NCBI GenBank assembly: GCA_018524725.1 | Contig: JAEUWP010000087.1 | Location: 62,001-126,000 of the forward strand | Direction of reading: 5' to 3' | Source of the DNA: Podaxis mareebaensis | Lineage: Eukaryota > Basidiomycota > Agaricomycetes > Agaricales > Agaricaceae | DNA length: 64,000 bases | Part shown: piece after piece, positions 1 to 10,812 of the stretch | Layout: the number at the start of each line of letters is the position of its first letter | Numbering within the stretch: the stretch's first letter is position 1 | The notes under the pieces: generated by a model | The model's input: the letters and a program-made list of their open reading frames with translations, nothing else | Databases searched by the model: none | Told to the model about the DNA's origin: nothing | Position numbers and translations under genes: made by a program

Positions 1-1003
1 CGATGACGTTAAACATGCTCATATCGTTCCGAGTGCTGCGGTTTGAGGCTGCTGCACGCCATAATCTGCCAGCTTATTGATCCATCTTCGTTTCGAAGTT
101 CCTCTCCTCATTTAGTGCTTTCTAGATATCGAATCTTTATAATTATAATTATACTTTGTCGTTAAAAGAAACCCTTGTCGATCGTTTCGGAGTTGGCTGA
201 TTCATCCTATCCAACAAATTATTGGAGGTCGGTTGGATCAATGCCAGGACCCATGTTGTCCCGGAAGCGTGGGCTCTCGACCCAGAAGTACTTAAGCACT
301 CAGTTGAGCGGCATCGTTGGGTGACAGCCAAGAGGCTCCACATAACCGATTGTCGGAAAGTAGCCCCGAGTGCAGAAGTTCATTGGTGAGATTCTTTGTG
401 TTCCCGCGATGGATGTCTGAGAGCCTACTATATTCACGTTTCTTTATATCAGTGATAAACACACTGAGCGCAGACCTATCGACGGGTCCTTTCAGGTCCC
501 TTCACCCTATCTGTATGATTCCAACCAAGAAGGGACTACTGTATGTTGCTGGCGCCAAGAAAAAATAGGCTATTTGAAATAATAATGAGTAACCGACTTC
601 TAAATGCGGTTGTCCTTTCGAAGCGGGCTGATTGGCTGGGTGGATCAAGCCACCTTCGTTCGCCTCAACCATCTTGTCTTTCTACTTCCATCTCCTCGCC
701 TCCATGCCCTTCACTGCCCTCGTTCAGAGGCAGTTTACTCTGCGCACCTTCTCTCAGGCTCACGAGGCCTTTTCTATTGGGAAAACCCCTGGCATAACGA
801 CAAGTACGACTAAAAGGAGGCGCGCAGGCTTAATCAAGGAAAATTGTTCAGGAGGACGTGAACCGGGCTCTGCGAATGACGCTCCTAGTGAAGATGGCGC
901 TCATATTCCAGCATGGGTCCGTCATCTTGACTCATTTCGCCGTCGTTCGTTTTGCGCGGCATCAAGTGTGCCCACCCGCCCGACGGCTTTGTTGGGTTCC
1001 GCC
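1..1003. other. Leader/intergenic region, no clear gene
   Basis: No conserved protein or RNA is recognised in the first kilobase. An open frame runs in phase from an ATG at 704 into the carbonic anhydrase, so the coding region could begin there. The extra 100 residues are unremarkable in composition and no family signature was seen, so this part is treated as probable 5' UTR or upstream sequence. Confidence 0.5.
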
Positions 1004-2319
1004 ATGCGTTCCGTCACGAATCAGCAGCTTCTGCATCAGTCTATCGTGAAGCCGTCGGCAAGCCCTTCTGTTGTTCAGGCCCGCCAGTGTAAAACCTCGG
1101 CTCAATACATCAAAGATATGGAGGAACTCGTCCGAGGGAATGAGATGTTCAGGCAGGAAACATTGAGGGCCCACCCACAGTTTTTCGAAGAGTCAGCGAA
1201 AGGGCAGAGTACGTGAAGTGCATGCTCTGTTCTTTCCGCACGCCCACACGCTTTGACACTCAGAACCGCCTTACATGTTAATTGACTGCTCCGATAGCCG
1301 GTACGTATATTAGTCGATTTTTTTTCAGAGATATCCACCTTGACGTCTCGCTTAGGGTAGCTGAACAAGCGATCTTTGACGCGCAGCCGGGCACAATGTT
1401 CACGTCTGGATCTATTGCAAACCAGTTTCATGAGTGGGATCTGAATTCGTGCGTTGGCGTCGCTTCTTTTCGTCATCTTTCGTGCTGATGGCTTTAGAAA
1501 CTCCGTTCTCTCGTATGCTGTTGAGACTCTCGAAGTAAGGCACGTCATCGTCATGGGTCATTATGGTTGTGGTGGGGTAGCCGCGTCCATGTTACCTGTG
1601 TCTTTGCCTTTGGAACACCCGGCCCATATCGCTGTTCAAACATGGATCCAACCAATTCGCGAATTATACCAAACTTCAAAACGGTGTGTTTAGTATTCTT
1701 CTTGTTAATCATTATCCTGTTTACATTTTCCTCCATTAGACCAGAAATTGTGGCCCACCGGGACAAACATAAACACATCCCGATGACCGAACTTCCGGAG
1801 CTTCATGATCGTATGTTTTGGCCCTCTTTCCGAAGGAAGGATTATCCAATGCTGTTTTCCTAGCTGCATTCAGAGCACTGGTAGAAGAGAACGTCAAAGC
1901 AAACGTGAATCGCATCGCTCGCTCCTACGTCATGCGCGACGTAAATTTCTCCCATTGTCTCCTCTTGAATCTCGCTGACAATTCCATTCCGATAGCACTA
2001 CGCCTCGCTCGCACTTCCGCCATCCACACCTACACCTGAACTCCCCGAAGATCCAAACTCGCTCAAAGGGACACATGTATTCATTCACGGATGGGTGTAT
2101 GACCTTGAGAATGGCGAAGTGACGGACTTGAATGTGACTGTTGGACCACCTGGGAGAGAGATTCCGCCGAGTCCGTGGCCGAGTACGGAGGTGAGGGAGA
2201 AGGAGAAGAGGGCGAAATGGGAGGCGAAGGTGAGGAAAGACAAGGAGGAGAGGGAGAGGGAGAAGACGTTGATGCTTGAAGATAAAGTGGAGGTTTCCCA
2301 AAGGCCTGCGAGTGTCTGA
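1004..2319 (+). CDS. Beta-class carbonic anhydrase
   Basis: Interconverts CO2 and bicarbonate using a zinc ion. Seven exons give an unbroken 330-aa frame: 1004-1208, 1264-1300, 1356-1448, 1498-1683, 1740-1810, 1864-1940 and 1996-2319. The zinc and active-site motifs are present: CSDSRV (Cys, Asp-Arg dyad) and GHYGCGG (His, Cys). The C-terminal VHGWVYDL-like block appears as IHGWVYDLENG. An acidic/basic E-K-R-rich tail follows. The ATG at 1004 precedes a residue stretch rich in S, R and Q that could be a mitochondrial presequence; an upstream in-frame ATG at 704 would add 100 aa. Odd point: the usual RNIAN after the active site is GSIAN here. The family call is certain; the exact start is not. 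Confidence 0.9.
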
Positions 2320-2685
2320 TGGTTGCTTGGAGATTTTGTGCTTAATATATATCTTGAGTTGACGCGCAAAAAGACGACCACTACAGCCGGGCTGCCTGTA
2401 GCCCCCTATATTTGACGAGGTCAATCAGCAATTAGCGTTTCAGTTCTAAACAAACTGCAGATCAACTCCAAGATGCATCCTTTCATGAGTGGCGTGGTAT
2501 AATACTAATCTGATTCCGACCAAGCAAGTTAGAGTGATATCCATGAGAAAGAGCTAGTTGTTCAACGGCTTGTCATCGTCAAATCAACTTCTGTGTCGAA
2601 TCTATCTCGCACGACGGCTGGCCTTACGAGTATAAAACTCGCCAATTGACTTTCCCTTGGTTCTGTAACGTCGTCTGAAAGACCT
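2320..2685. other. Intergenic, nothing recognised
   Basis: 366 bp between two plus-strand genes. It presumably contains the terminator of the carbonic anhydrase and the promoter of the next gene. No strong TATA box, repeat or ORF was recognised. Confidence 0.5.
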
Positions 2686-4556
2686 ATGGGTCTGTTCCCC
2701 AGAAAGTCGGGGCCACGGGGACGCTTTGAGGTGAGCACTTCGGAATCCTCGCTAGAGCACCGTTGACAGGGTTCCACCCCAGCCCCTGAACAAACCACAA
2801 GTCGGGAGGCTAGACTTCACCTTTCGCGCTCTGGCTTCCGTCATTCTTGAGGTTAGCTTTCTCGCATTAGCCTATCGCTGTTTGAGAAAGCCCATCCCCA
2901 TTTACCCGCCGTCCTCCATTTCGGTCTCGGAAGCCAAAGCGACTACCACCGCCATTGCAGCTGTCTGGCACGCACTTGCTGCTTGGCTTATCAAAGGCAT
3001 AGTTTCCTCCATCTTCAGCGCAGATGTATCGCGTAACACCGCCGCACAGGATGCCTTGAACCCGATGACACGGATCGGGTATCTCGTATTACGAGTGGAC
3101 TTTTGGTTCATACGTCATACTCAAGACGACCTGCCTTCGAGTACCGGCTCGCCTTTGTTTTGGCGTTGTTGGTCATGCCGTTGTGCCCGCTCGGTCCTAG
3201 TGTGCTAACCCCGAACAACATACCGTTGAGGCAACACCGGGACTTGCGCGTTGCGAACTTGACGATGACGAAACCCTTTCTGTGGGATGCCCAACGTCGA
3301 TGTCCTAAGAGGGCGGGCATGATTGTCGAGCTTGAAACACTAGAGAAACAGGTGTATGGGTACGAGACAGATACAGAAAGAATGCCCATTCCATGGCCCG
3401 ATCCCAGCTCCGTTATAAGCCAGGATGTTATCAGATATGAAAGCGACGTGGTGGCATATAATTACACTTGCTGATGGTCCAAATTTCTTAGCGTACCTTC
3501 TGAATCAAGATTCGGAGTCAGGATTCCAGACGTGGCCAATGATTCCGTTTGGTTTGGATGGGGAGAGGAGTGGATGACTCCCAGTCGTGCGTCATGTCCT
3601 TCTGTTGCTTCTCGGACAACTGAATAAATTGCATCTACAGTAATCATAGTTCCCCTTGCCAGAGATCGGATAGAGGTCTTCGAGTCTGTCCCAGTATCTG
3701 CTTTCTTACTTCCCGCGCCGGTCGCTGATATAGACCCCGGAAGAATAAATTCTTCAATTCCCATGAATATCTCCGGTACTCGAATACCACACATAACCAG
3801 TGTCCTACTCTGCGACCCTTATATCAAGATTCAGGAGCCCAGGTGATGCTGTCCAACGGTCAGCTAACCGCTGTCGTTCTCCAAGACTCGCCGCTCGTTG
3901 GAAATATCCCAGAACGTGCTGCCAACGCCATATTCTCCCAGGGGCTTTTATACGCCTTGGAACCCGAAGCTCGGGTAGCACTCCCTATTAATGCTGTGGC
4001 AATGCTCACCTTCATGGAAGCCGCTAAAACCAACGGACACCGGCCCCTTCGACCGCTTTCGTTAACACAAATCAGTGAGAATATGAATCGGATCATCAAA
4101 TCTGCTGCGAAGGCGTATATTAGCGGATTTAAAGTTGATGATACCGATTCCACAAACCCGATCCCAGCTCTGCTTCCCGATTATGTCTGGTTAAGCCAGA
4201 GCGCAATACTGCAGTACCGACAGCTCTCGGTGATCTCCAATAGTCCATTCTTCCTTGCTCTTGGAGTGCTTGATGGGGTTATAGTTGCCATTCTGGCCAT
4301 TCTCATGATGACCGTGGATACCGCGGATATGTGGTTGTTTAGCTTGCAAACGCTGGAGAAGGTTTATCGCAGAGGTGCGACACCCTTGATGTACCTTGTG
4401 TACTCCAATTTCCTGACATTGTTTCTTCCTCACGTTAGAACCACATTGACTCGGATATTCTCTTGGTTCTTTTGCCTCTGTAATGGTTTTCTTCTCGTGG
4501 GATTTATGGGAAAAGTCTACTCTGACTCGAGGGTCATAAACCTTGGAATAGACTAA
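2686..4556 (+). CDS. Multi-pass membrane protein, unknown function (possible pseudogene)
   Basis: Not a family I can name; it resembles large hypothetical membrane proteins of Agaricomycetes. Exons 2686-2730, 2783-3078, 3126-3586, 3641-3775 and 3835-4556 join in phase (553 codons). Hydrophobic segments lie near residues 28-48 (ALASVILEVSFLALAYRC), 115-150 (two, around RLAFVLALLVMPL) and in the last third (FFLALGVLDGVIVAILAILM, then YLVYSNFLTLF). The conserved-looking IPIYPPSS lies just after the first segment. Between the early and late segments lies a large, probably extracellular domain. Odd: the frame contains a TGA at 3473-3475, after which coding-like sequence (WGEEWMTPS) continues in the same frame for another 110 bp to a good donor. 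I could not find an intron that removes it. Either the gene is inactivated by a CGA-to-TGA type change or one exon is mis-modelled. Confidence 0.55.
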
Positions 4557-4999
4557 CTAAATGAACAGTGCGCCGTGGCCCAATATTCTGTTTGATCTTT
4601 CGCTTCGACCCCTGTGTCAAATGTCTATTGCATGCAACCACCAAGTCATGAACCCTGCGGGATTTGGGATCATCCCCAATGAGCCGCCTACTTGTTGCTA
4701 TAATAAGTGGAAGTGAGCTGGAGATGCAGATACGAGGCCGAACGTAAGGTTTCGAGTGGAGTTTGCTGCTCAGAGCCCCGCACCTTCAGGTTCACTCGCC
4801 ACGCTCTCTCCCCCAAGGTATCCACTTTTTCTATTCCTAGGACAGAAATTCCTCGTACTAACTACTGCTTCATTGCAACGTTGACGGGAACTATGCGATG
4901 CAGTGCTTCAAGAAAATGGAAACTCATAGGGGGTTGAGAAGCCCTATGACGTCATATATTCCCACTGGTGGAACATGACCGACGGGCCATGAGAGGTTC
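4557..4999. other. Intergenic, nothing recognised
   Basis: 443 bp with only short overlapping ORFs of no recognisable content. It probably holds the promoter of the SnoaL-like gene that starts at 5000. Confidence 0.5.
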
Positions 5000-5691
5000 A
5001 TGTTCACACTACGTCGCACAGTACAAGGCTTCTTCCTCCTCAGTTGCATTATCTTCTTGTATCACCAGTATAAGGAAGTCAGAGTAGGCTCCCCTTACAC
5101 CCCTTCCACGTCCCACTCAATTATGTCGGATCCCCTCGTTGACTGGGTGAAAGAGCACTTAACTTCGCTGTACCAAAAGAGCACAGAATCGTCCGACGAT
5201 GCCCTTCCCGGTCTTCTAGCAGCCACTTTCAAGTCTAATGCCCATATCATATATAACCACCAGCGCATCGACCTAACGACGTTTGGAGACAATATCAACA
5301 AATCATTTTTTGCTGTGACAAGGGCAGATGTTGAGTGGAAGGAGGCCGTTGCTCTGCCAAATGATGAGAGTGAGGGCGAGAAACAGGTGGGTACCCGGCT
5401 TTCAAGGGCAGATACTCCTTAATTCAGTTGGGTCCAGACAGGCATAGTTGCTGGGTGTTTCATTGTAACTCGTTCAATGAGGTTTCGGATAAGGGCTGGG
5501 CCTGCACAAACACTGCAACATTGTGTTTTTAGCGCCAGGTAGGATTTTCGGGACATTTCTTCGTAAGACGCTCATTGTTTTACACCAGGGTGGAGGAACC
5601 ACAGGTAGAACAAGGACAGCGCACGGGTTCTCGCTGCATATCGGAGTTGTTTGTAACCTCTGTCAACAAGCAGGCTCCCATCCATCTCTGA
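5000..5691 (+). CDS. Membrane-anchored SnoaL/NTF2-like small protein
   Basis: Three exons (5000-5386, 5438-5538, 5589-5691) join in phase to give 196 aa. Residues 8-24 are hydrophobic (GFFLLSCIIFLY) and look like a signal anchor. The rest has the pattern of fungal SnoaL/NTF2-like alpha+beta barrel proteins: an N-terminal helical part (WVKEHLTSLYQ), then GIVAGCFIVTRSM and FRIRAGPAQ, then a short C-terminal helix around ELFVTSVNK. Intron phases 0 and 2 are consistent. Function is unknown; the fold has a pocket used by many unrelated enzymes and binding proteins. The fold assignment is inference from the strand pattern. Confidence 0.65.
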
Positions 5692-6743
5692 TTTCAGCTC
5701 GTCGTTGTTCCGCATTCCTGACTCACCCTACTGAAGCTTATGTGAATGTAATAGCGGAAGTGGAGGTGATAGGTGGGCGTAGAGGCCTGATAACATGTGA
5801 CCTGGCGACGTCGTCCGGAAGATATTCTGAAACTTCCGGAGATGAGGAGGGCAGGCTGAAGATAAGCGAAGGGTCTCATCGGCCGTGGGGAGCAAGGGTA
5901 GGAGGCAGCCTGTGGGTCTTCTCGTTGCCGGGGAATATCTCCTTGTATTAAATGTTTATTATTTTCTTTGAAGTTTCGTACTTAGAGCATAATTTGGCCG
6001 TCCCATAGGGAATTCGATAAGACCGTGCTCAACTAAGGTGTAAGAGCGGGGCCGTTCCTATTGCATAATCACGATCCTTTTTGTGGTCGCCTTCAGACAA
6101 GGAATGCATCAAGGATCGCTAGCCGGACTCGATATCAAACGTTAAGGGCGTAATATGACCAAGGGCCTTGCCATACGGTTACAAGATGAAGAACATCCTG
6201 TAAGATGTCCTCTCATCCTGAAAGTAGGAACCATAGCCTTCGTGTATGGATGTTACAACTCGGAGCGGAAGTGGCGAAGAAGGGGGAAAATGCTATACCC
6301 GTCTCATTGTATCCCATTTTGACTAACGTTGTTTCGCAGACCGGCACCGATAATGGTGGGTATCTTTGTCCACATTTGCCAGACCTTATTCTCGAAGCTC
6401 TGATGCTCGATGTGAAAGGTAGAACAGCAGTCTTCGAGTATGCCATAAGAAGTTCTCCGGGGATATCGCGGCTATGGAAGGCCCAGGAAGAAAACCTACG
6501 GTGTGAACTTGTTGAGGTGTCCCCACCGAACCAGTGATGTACGTATATGGATAACGACCTCTGACGATAACAGTCAATATCTGGGTGGAGCTCCGATATC
6601 AGCGAGTGGGAAGAATGAACGCAAATAAATTGCAAGGCACGATCATGTACTATTCATAGCGTCGGTCTCGATGCCAGTACCCTGGCGAGTGTTTCATCAA
6701 GAAATATATACTACATTTATCATCATCATCTGACAAAAGATAC
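5692..6743. other. Intergenic, one unsupported ORF
   Basis: A 110-codon plus-strand ORF at 6205-6537 has overlapping minus-strand frames of equal length and no recognised motif, so I do not call it. The left part has no recognised content. The right part is downstream of the glyoxal oxidase stop at 6744 and probably carries its 3' UTR. Confidence 0.4.
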
Positions 6744-8840
6744 TCAGAGTCTGACTCCTTGGTCTTGAACAGGTGGAGGAAGTCCATTGCCCATCATGAC
6801 CCTCACACCTGGGCTCGTAACGTTATCGATCGTGACAAAAATGTAAGCTGGAAGGAAGTCAGTTTACGGCTTTCCCAATAGAGGATATGTTAACACACCT
6901 GGTCCAGGAGGATAAACACGGTTATTAGGCGGGCTGGTGATCGTCAGCGTCCTCCCGTTCTTAGAAAGCTGTGCATCCATGAAGACAAGGCGGGAACTTG
7001 AGTGGAACGCATGAGTTGAAAACCCGAGGTCCATTAATGCAACTACGCAAGGAGGGTCAGTCCAAACCCTCTACGAAACAAGAGCTCGGGTACCTTTCAG
7101 TTCCCCCCTCCGAAGCTGTGGGGGGATGAGGATATCGGCATGGAATTTGGTGTTGAAAGCTACTTGTTTGGGAACATTGGACAGTTGGGGGCGACTCATG
7201 GTCATGTATGGTGGGTTTAGATATTCTACGCGAAGTTCACTGGGCCCGTGTCAGCATAACTGGTGTACCTCTTGGGTCATATGTGTACCTAGGAAATTTG
7301 GTTGAATTCACAACCTGAGGATGTGGGTTGGAGCCAGCGATCATGATATTCCTAAGAAAAGAGTGAGATTGAAGCTTCGTTCACAAGGTGCGCAATATAT
7401 TACCCCTTCGGTGTTAATGTTGCAGTTGAGTGATATAACCGAGCAATATCTGTCGTCGGTAATCCTTCATTACTTATGCGTTTTCCAAGAGGCGCATCAG
7501 GAGTATATAAAGAAGGTGTGAATCTAGAGTCTGTCAGCAGAGGCTCACATCTATGAGATCTACAGACTTACGCAGGGTTGTCCGCATTTGAGACGTTACC
7601 AACGACGGTGTCCTTGAGACTGCCGAAGGCGGCGTACCCAGTCTTCCCGCCGTTAACAATTATGACTTGTCCATTCGGCATAAGGATCATCTCCGGCATC
7701 ACCCTAGGTTCTAGCAACCTCTCAATCTCCCAGCCGCGCTGAATACCTTCAGGAGTCAATGTCATACGATTGCACTGATCTGAGGCAGGATCCTGTGACG
7801 TCAAATTTATTGCTGGGATCTGATCACTTGTGGCTGAACCACCGCAGATGAGGATCTCGGGGGTATAGTCAGGCGGATGAAGAGGCAAAAGTGCGATTGT
7901 GCCATCGTAAGGGTAGCTGATGCGTACGCCGTTGGGAATATCAGGCAGTCTTGTCTCAGTGTTGGTTTCCATGTCGTAGATGGCCGTTTGGTTGTTGGCG
8001 GCCATGAATATTCTGCCATCTGGGAGGGCAATGACTCTGACCCATTGGAAATGAGTGGTTAAACAGAAATAAAATGATGGTGTTACCCACCGAGGAAACA
8101 GGTTTGCGGGTAACGTTCGCACCAGGAAGTCCATAGGCCTTGGAACACCGCCATCTTTCGGAGGGAAAAATTCGATATTATTGGTAGGATTGGTGTTAGC
8201 GAATGCAGTAGCTATGTGCATGCCTCCGACGACCATCTTGAGCAAATTCATTAGCGAGGATAGTCTAGCGGAGAAGCAATAAATTACCAAAGAGCCGTCG
8301 AATACCCTTAGACTTGAGGGGTACCACCTGGTTTCTGCAAGATGTAGAGTAGCGGGGTCCTCAAATATTGCGCAACCGGAGCCGTTAGGGTCGTCGCAAG
8401 GCTCCCAAAGCCTCAAGCCCATTCGGCCATCGTGAGCCTGAGGGATAACGGGGATATGCCCACCCACGCTGACCTATAGTATAATATGACCTTAAGCTAA
8501 ATAAGATAAGTACCAGACTCGAATGAGCGTTTACCATAGTTCCGTTACTCAGGAATCCTCCAGAAGCGCAGAAGCTATCCGTTATAGGGGTAAGTGGAGA
8601 TGCAGTATTCGTCTCCAGGTTATAGAGTGCTCCCCAGGCAGGATGGCCGTCGACTTCCAAGGGATCATTTGTGGCTCGGTCAAAGAAAATGGCTAACGTA
8701 TCAGAGACGATGATAGATTCAAGTGCAATTATACCAGATGTGCCATTCTGTACGAAGTGCCATCCCCCTCCAGAAGCCGCCACTGACCAAGCAGCAAGAA
8801 GGCATAAAAACGACACTGAGAGGTGTAGATTCGCGGTCAT
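6744..8840 (-). CDS. Copper-radical oxidase, glyoxal oxidase type (AA5_1)
   Basis: Secreted enzyme that oxidises aldehydes with O2, making H2O2 for peroxidases in lignocellulose decay. Read from 8840 down: signal peptide (residues 1-21, [18 protein letters not shown]), then WHFVQNG. FCASGGF carries the cross-linked Cys, and [13 protein letters not shown] carries the radical Tyr of the Tyr-Cys cofactor. [11 protein letters not shown] holds the Tyr-His copper ligands. The C-terminal DUF1929 domain has [14 protein letters not shown] (second His ligand) and RVYPPGP. All copper-site residues are present, so the enzyme should be active. There are at least eight introns. The last codons read GVRL before the TGA. 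The usual IPRLYHS is IARLYHS here. A TATA-like box lies 46 bp upstream of the start. Confidence 0.9.
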
Positions 8841-8885
8841 GATAAAATGGTGGACCAGGCTTCGCCCTTCATGATCATAGTCCCA

Positions 8886-8894
8886 TTATATATA
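8886..8894 (-). promoter_or_regulatory. TATA-like box of glyoxal oxidase
   Basis: TATATATAA on the minus strand, 46 bp upstream of the ATG at 8840. Position and sequence fit a core promoter; no experimental support. Confidence 0.5.
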
Positions 8895-9749
8895 CATTTG
8901 CCAGAGGGGTCTGTCATCCTCGTGACTATCGGCTCCGCTGTATAACCAAGTCAAAAGAAGAGGCGAAGCGGCTCCATAGGACTTGAATGAAGTAAGGTAC
9001 GATCAAGTTGGTGGAGGTACCGAGTAGAGAATAAGATAGTTTCTACATTGGTAGATTGGTTCCCAGTCGAGGAAGTAGAACCGTGCGAGGATATCTTGCC
9101 ATAGGCTGAAAGACGTGCCTTTGCACCCACGCGTTGGAGAGTAACGAGCTGTAGGCAACTATCCTGAGACTAAATGTTGGCGCAATACTCAAAAAAGGTT
9201 ATAATTGCAATGCATCTGGAGGAGCACTGGGAGCAGAGAGTGTCCTTGACGTCAATGTGGCTATCAAAGAATAACCTACATCAGGTTCCTGACTGGTCAG
9301 GCCTGTTGTATCCTCCGTTCCCCGACGGTTGATGCCTCAAAAAAAAACAGCTCATGAACATCTCCTTGACGCTTTAATGCGCATGGACACAGGACTCCAG
9401 TCTGAGAGTACTGGTTAAGGCACATATCGACAGTGTACAGCAAAAACTCTGATGATGGTCTGTGATGACTTATCTCAGTTTTCGAACATCCACCTCCGTA
9501 TCTTCCCGGATAGGGAAGCGAACGCTTCAAAAAAACGGCAGTGCATCTAACATACCGAAATTCATCTGCTCAGGAATTTTTTGTCTGAGCCTTCCATCGC
9601 CAACTGTCAGCGACATGCCCGGTATGACAATTGATTCACACAATGTTGAACATATTTATCATTCAGATCGTAGTTGGCCTGGTTTAGAGTGCCATTCCTT
9701 CGGTCTCTCCTTGGCACAACGTAATGAGCCCGTTCGCGCTTCTGCTATA

Positions 9750-9930
9750 CAATTAACTTTCTCATAACCCATACCTCTTATAGCCCATACTTATTCTGCC
9801 ATAACGCATAGCTCTTCGGGGACAAAGCCTGCTTTTTCGTGCTTTAATCCTCTCTTATAACCCCATACTCTCTCATACCCCATATTCCGAACACGGGGCA
9901 AAGTGCTATGGGTTATGAGAGGGTTGACTG
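9750..9930. mobile_element. Miniature inverted-repeat element (MITE), TA target site
   Basis: A 181-bp element with 24-bp terminal inverted repeats matching at 20 of 24 positions. The left arm (9750-9773) and the reverse complement of the right arm (9907-9930) share TCTCATAACCCATA at their inner ends. TA dinucleotides flank it at 9748-9749 and 9931-9932. Ends beginning CAGTCAACC plus TA duplication are typical of Tc1-mariner/pogo-class elements. The interior is too short for a transposase, and repeats the CCCATA/ATGGG motif several times, so it could fold back on itself. Confidence 0.75.
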
Positions 9931-10150
9931 TACCTCCCAAACTTTGTCTGTGTCTAATTTAGCCTTTACCATACGGCCTTCAGGGAGTCGGTGGTTACTA
10001 TAATACGAAGAATACTATGGTGTTTTCCCGAGCTTCTCTCTTCCCAGACGTGCTTTATCCCATAATTAGGACGATAGCCGCGGGAACCGCGCGCACCTTG
10101 GGAATGTCCGTGGCGACTGTGAAGATTCATTATGGGGTGAGGGACCCGAA

Positions 10151-10210
10151 TTGATGTGCAAACTGATGACGTGATGTGCAGACTGAGGACGTGATGTGCA
10201 GACTGAGGAC
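10151..10210. repeat. 20-bp minisatellite, three copies
   Basis: Three head-to-tail copies of a 20-bp unit (GTGATGTGCAGACTGAGGAC in the second and third copies; the first has three changes), followed by a partial fourth unit GTGATGCATC. Seen directly. Confidence 0.95.
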
Positions 10211-10682
10211 GTGATGCATCTGCTACTTCCTGGGCTTCTTGATACAACGCTTGATACGAACAGATCCTCAGCTCAGAAGATGACCTGATGCCAACAGCCA
10301 AGACTGCTGTATGGTGCATCACGCAGATGGAACGCGCAATATCTCCATTTGGTATTTCAGACCGTTCAGAGGTGGACTCGATCGCTCTGTTGAGCATCCC
10401 GTATAGTTAGCCTCGCCCATATGAAACTATTTTTATGTCATCTTTATCCTGGCGGTGATCCCGGCCTTGTTTCTGGGCTCAGGACGGAGAAAGAGAGAAG
10501 GTTGCAGTCCTAACATTTCATTGACAGGCTGTGTGGACCATGCGAAAACCAGACGTTCGCCTTATTGAACGCACAGATTCTAGTCAAGTCCCTTTCCGGC
10601 GGGTCCTAACAGTAAATTCATTTCGGGTTTGTTTGAAGATTCGTACCTGTCATCCGCTCTCCTGCGTCGCCATCCTCACAGT

Positions 10683-10688
10683 TATAAA
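10683..10688 (+). promoter_or_regulatory. TATA box of laccase 1
   Basis: TATAAA 125 bp before the laccase ATG, followed by a C/T-rich stretch (about 10725-10800), a common promoter arrangement for highly expressed basidiomycete genes. Confidence 0.5.
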
Positions 10689-10812
10689 CTCATGGCTGAC
10701 TGATAGATAATCTTCTTTCATCGCCTTCCCCTCCTTCCCCCTTCTTTCACTTCTCATTTTCACACCCTTTGTAGCCTCTCCTTGTCTCTCCCTCCTCTAG
10801 GCTTCAGGGAGA

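Larger units (their letters stand above)
8895..10812. other. Divergent intergenic region between glyoxal oxidase and laccase 1
   Basis: 1.9 kb separating two divergently transcribed secreted oxidases. It holds a 181-bp MITE (9750-9930), a 20-bp minisatellite (10151-10210) and, near the right end, a TATA box and a pyrimidine-rich tract before the laccase start. ORFs at 9297-9767 and 9966-10397 have no recognisable content. Confidence 0.6.

Noticed and set aside
3776..3834. Frameshift in the membrane protein gene
   Set aside because: An apparent phase change here is explained by a 59-bp GT-AG intron that joins in phase, so only the TGA at 3473 remains as a lesion.
6205..6537. 110-codon plus-strand ORF
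   Set aside because: A 140-codon frame overlaps it on the other strand; neither has a recognised domain, so coding status cannot be chosen.
9966..10397. 143-codon minus-strand ORF next to the MITE, considered as a transposase
   Set aside because: No transposase motif found; part of it is the minisatellite translated, and the MITE is too short to need it.
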